In this document: in pieces, positions 62,270 to 64,000 of the stretch
Layout: every line of letters starts with the position of its first letter
Numbering within the stretch: the stretch's first letter is position 1
From: Diphasiastrum complanatum
Taxonomy: Eukaryota > Streptophyta > Lycopodiopsida > Lycopodiales > Lycopodiaceae
Length of the DNA: 64,000 nucleotides
NCBI GenBank assembly: GCA_029204225.1
Contig: CM055097.1
Location: 28,569,192-28,633,191, forward strand
Direction of reading: 5' to 3'
The notes under the pieces: generated by a model
Seen by the model: the letters and a program-made list of their open reading frames with translations, nothing else
What the model was told of the DNA's origin: nothing
Database searches by the model: none
Position numbers and translations under genes: made by a program

Positions 62270-64000
62270 GAGAAAAGGTTGAGTGTTTTTAGAGAGGACA
62301 GATTTTCCAATGATGGGGGAATAATTTCGTGAAATTTATTTGAGGAGAGGTCGAGAATTTGTAGAGAGGACAAATTTTCTAATGATGGGAGAATTATCTC
62401 GTGAAACTTATTTGAGGAGAGGTCAAGAATTTGTAGAGAGGACAAATTTCCCAATGATGGGGGAGTTATCCCGTGAAACTTATTTGAAGAGAGGTTGAGA
62501 ATTTCTAGAGAGGACAGATTTTTCAATGATGGTGGAATTATCCCATGAAACTTATTTGAGAAGACGCCGAGAATTTGTAGAGAGGACAGAGTTTCCAATG
62601 ACAGGAGAATTATCCCGTGAATCTTATTTGAGCGAAGGTTGAGAATTTGTAGAGAGGACAAATTTTCCAATGATGAGGGAATAATCCGGTGAAATTTATT
62701 TTAGGAGAGGTCGAAAAATTTAAGAGAGGACATATTTCTCAATGATGGGAGAATTATCCCATGAAACTTATTTGAGGAAAGGTTGAGAGTTGGTAGAGAG
62801 GACAGATTTTCCAATGATGGGGGAATAATCTCGTGGAACTTATTTGAGGAGAGGTGCAGAATTTGTAGAGAGGATAGATTTTCCAATGATGGGAGGTTTA
62901 TCCCGTGAAACTTATTTGAGGAGAGGTCAAGGATTTGTAGAGAAGATAGATTTCCCAGTGATGGCTGAATTATCCCGTGAAACTTATTTGAGAAGAGGTT
63001 GAGAATTTGTAGAGAGGAAAGAGTTCCGAATGATAGGAGAATTATCCCGTGAAACTCACCTGAGCGAAGATTGAGATTTATAGAGACGACAGATTTCAGA
63101 ATGATGAGGGAATAATCCCTTGAAATTTATTTGAGGAGAGGTAGAGAATTTGGACTGCGGATAGAGATGTGGATGAAAAGGTTGAGAGCTTGTAGAGAGG
63201 ACAAATTTTCCAATGATGGGAGAATTATCTCGTGAAACTTATTTGAGGAGAGGTCAAGAATTTGTAGAGAGGACAGATCTCCCACTGATGGGGGAGGTAT
63301 CTCGAAACTTGTTTGAGGAGATGTCGAGAATTTGTAGAGAGGACAAATTTTCCAATGTTGGCAGAATAATTCCGTAAAACTAATTTGAGAACACGTCGAG
63401 AATTTGTAGAGAGGTTAGGGTTCCCAATGATGGGAGAATTATCTTGTGAAACTTATTTGAGCGAAGGTTGAGGGTTTGTAGAGAGGCAAGATTTTCCAAT
63501 GATGAGGGAATTATCCTGCGAAAATTATTTCAGAAAAAGTCGAGATTTATAGAGAGGACAAATTTTCTAATGATGTGAAATTATCCTGCAAAACTTATTT
63601 GAGGAGAGACACAGAGTTTGTAGAGAGGACAGATTTCCTAATGATGGGGAAATTATCCCATGAATCTTATTTGAGGAGAGGTCGAAAATTTGTAGAAAGG
63701 ACAGATTTCCCTATGATGATTGAATTATCTTGTGAAATTTATTTGAGAAGAGGCCGAGAATATGTAGAGAGAGAAGAGAGTTCCCAATGATGGAAGAATT
63801 ATCTCATGAAACTTATTTGAGTGAAGGTTGAGGGTTTGTCGAGAGGACAGATTTTTCAATGATGAGAGAATAATCCTATGAAATATATTTGAGGAGAGGT
63901 CGAGAATTTGAAGAGAGGATAGATTTCCCAATGATGTGGGAACTATCCCATTAAGCTTATTTGAGAAAAGGTCGATTGTTTGTAGAGAAGACATATTTTT

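Larger units (their letters stand above)
56850..64000 (-). pseudogene. Hyper-expanded LRR array of an RLP gene
   Basis: About 7.15 kb made almost entirely of a 72-bp unit encoding the 24-residue plant LRR (LSSLQILDLSSNKFHGIIPP plus SLEN) on the minus strand, about 99 units by length. Most units differ from neighbours at a few positions. Longest open stretches are 57857-57003, 58503-57883 and 62670-62146; frameshifts and stops interrupt at about every 0.2-0.8 kb. Variants such as LNLRSNKFHRIILPSLGT and GLFSNKFHGII recur at regular places, giving a higher-order period near 430 bp (six LRRs). Known plant RLPs carry roughly 20-35 LRRs, so this is a several-fold expansion. The N-terminal cap and signal peptide lie beyond the right edge. 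With so many breaks a full protein is unlikely unless the breaks are sequencing errors. Confidence 0.9.

Noticed and set aside
56846-63790. Plus-strand open frames with a repeated 24-residue RETYLRRGREFVERTDFP-type unit
   Set aside because: They are the antisense of the 72-bp LRR unit. The minus strand fits the plant LRR consensus and is continuous with a genuine RLP C-terminus, while the plus-strand peptide matches nothing known.
56850-64000. CRISPR-like array
   Set aside because: Regular spacing but no spacers; the whole 72-bp period is conserved and encodes LRRs in a plant genome.

Overview
The window looks like intergenic and accessory DNA from a large, transposon-rich flowering-plant nuclear genome. 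The evidence is one spliced plant gene with GT-AG introns, plant-type LRR receptor-like protein sequence, degenerate Ty1/copia and Ty3/gypsy retrotransposons with tRNA-Met-type primer sites, and long AG/CT microsatellites. I cannot name the species.

Layout. 1-7.7 kb: no convincing gene; two diverged tandem repeats, a G-box/telo-box cluster, CT and GA microsatellites, and two oppositely oriented copia gag scraps. 7.77-10.06 kb: copy A of a 2.3 kb repeat carrying a spliced, transposase-like gene that I cannot assign to a named family; copy B is at 33.5-35.8 kb. 10.06-14.8 kb: a minus-strand copia element (truncated pol, gag, primer site, 865-bp LTR). 15.6-15.9 kb: a GC-rich nested palindrome and a minisatellite just upstream of the only host gene that looks intact.

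16.3-27.5 kb: a seven-exon TLDc-domain gene (583 residues predicted). Introns 1 and 3 are swollen with gypsy and copia debris, and intron 1 appears to use a GC donor. 28.9-30.1 kb: a 1.18 kb near-perfect inverted repeat (foldback element). 31-37 kb: three copia fragments around repeat copy B. 37.1-47.9 kb: two head-to-tail minus-strand copies of one gypsy family. 47.9-49.3 kb: a plus-strand fragment of another gypsy family. 49.3-51.2 kb: a second minus-strand copia. 52.1-52.4 kb: a 286-bp GA tract. 54.2-54.8 kb: a copia LTR with primer site but no gag.

55.6-64.0 kb: minus-strand remains of an LRR receptor-like protein gene. Its C-terminal LRR cap and membrane segment are recognisable, but the LRR region has expanded into about 7.15 kb of 72-bp units (of the order of 99 LRRs), broken by stops and frameshifts. 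The array has a higher-order period near 430 bp and an exact 1,473-bp tandem duplication, and it runs off the right edge.

The genes do not form a pathway. The window shows one maintained gene surviving in nested transposon debris, beside an LRR locus that amplifies by unequal exchange. The two most unusual items are the LRR array and the paired 2.3 kb repeat with its unassigned transposase-like gene.
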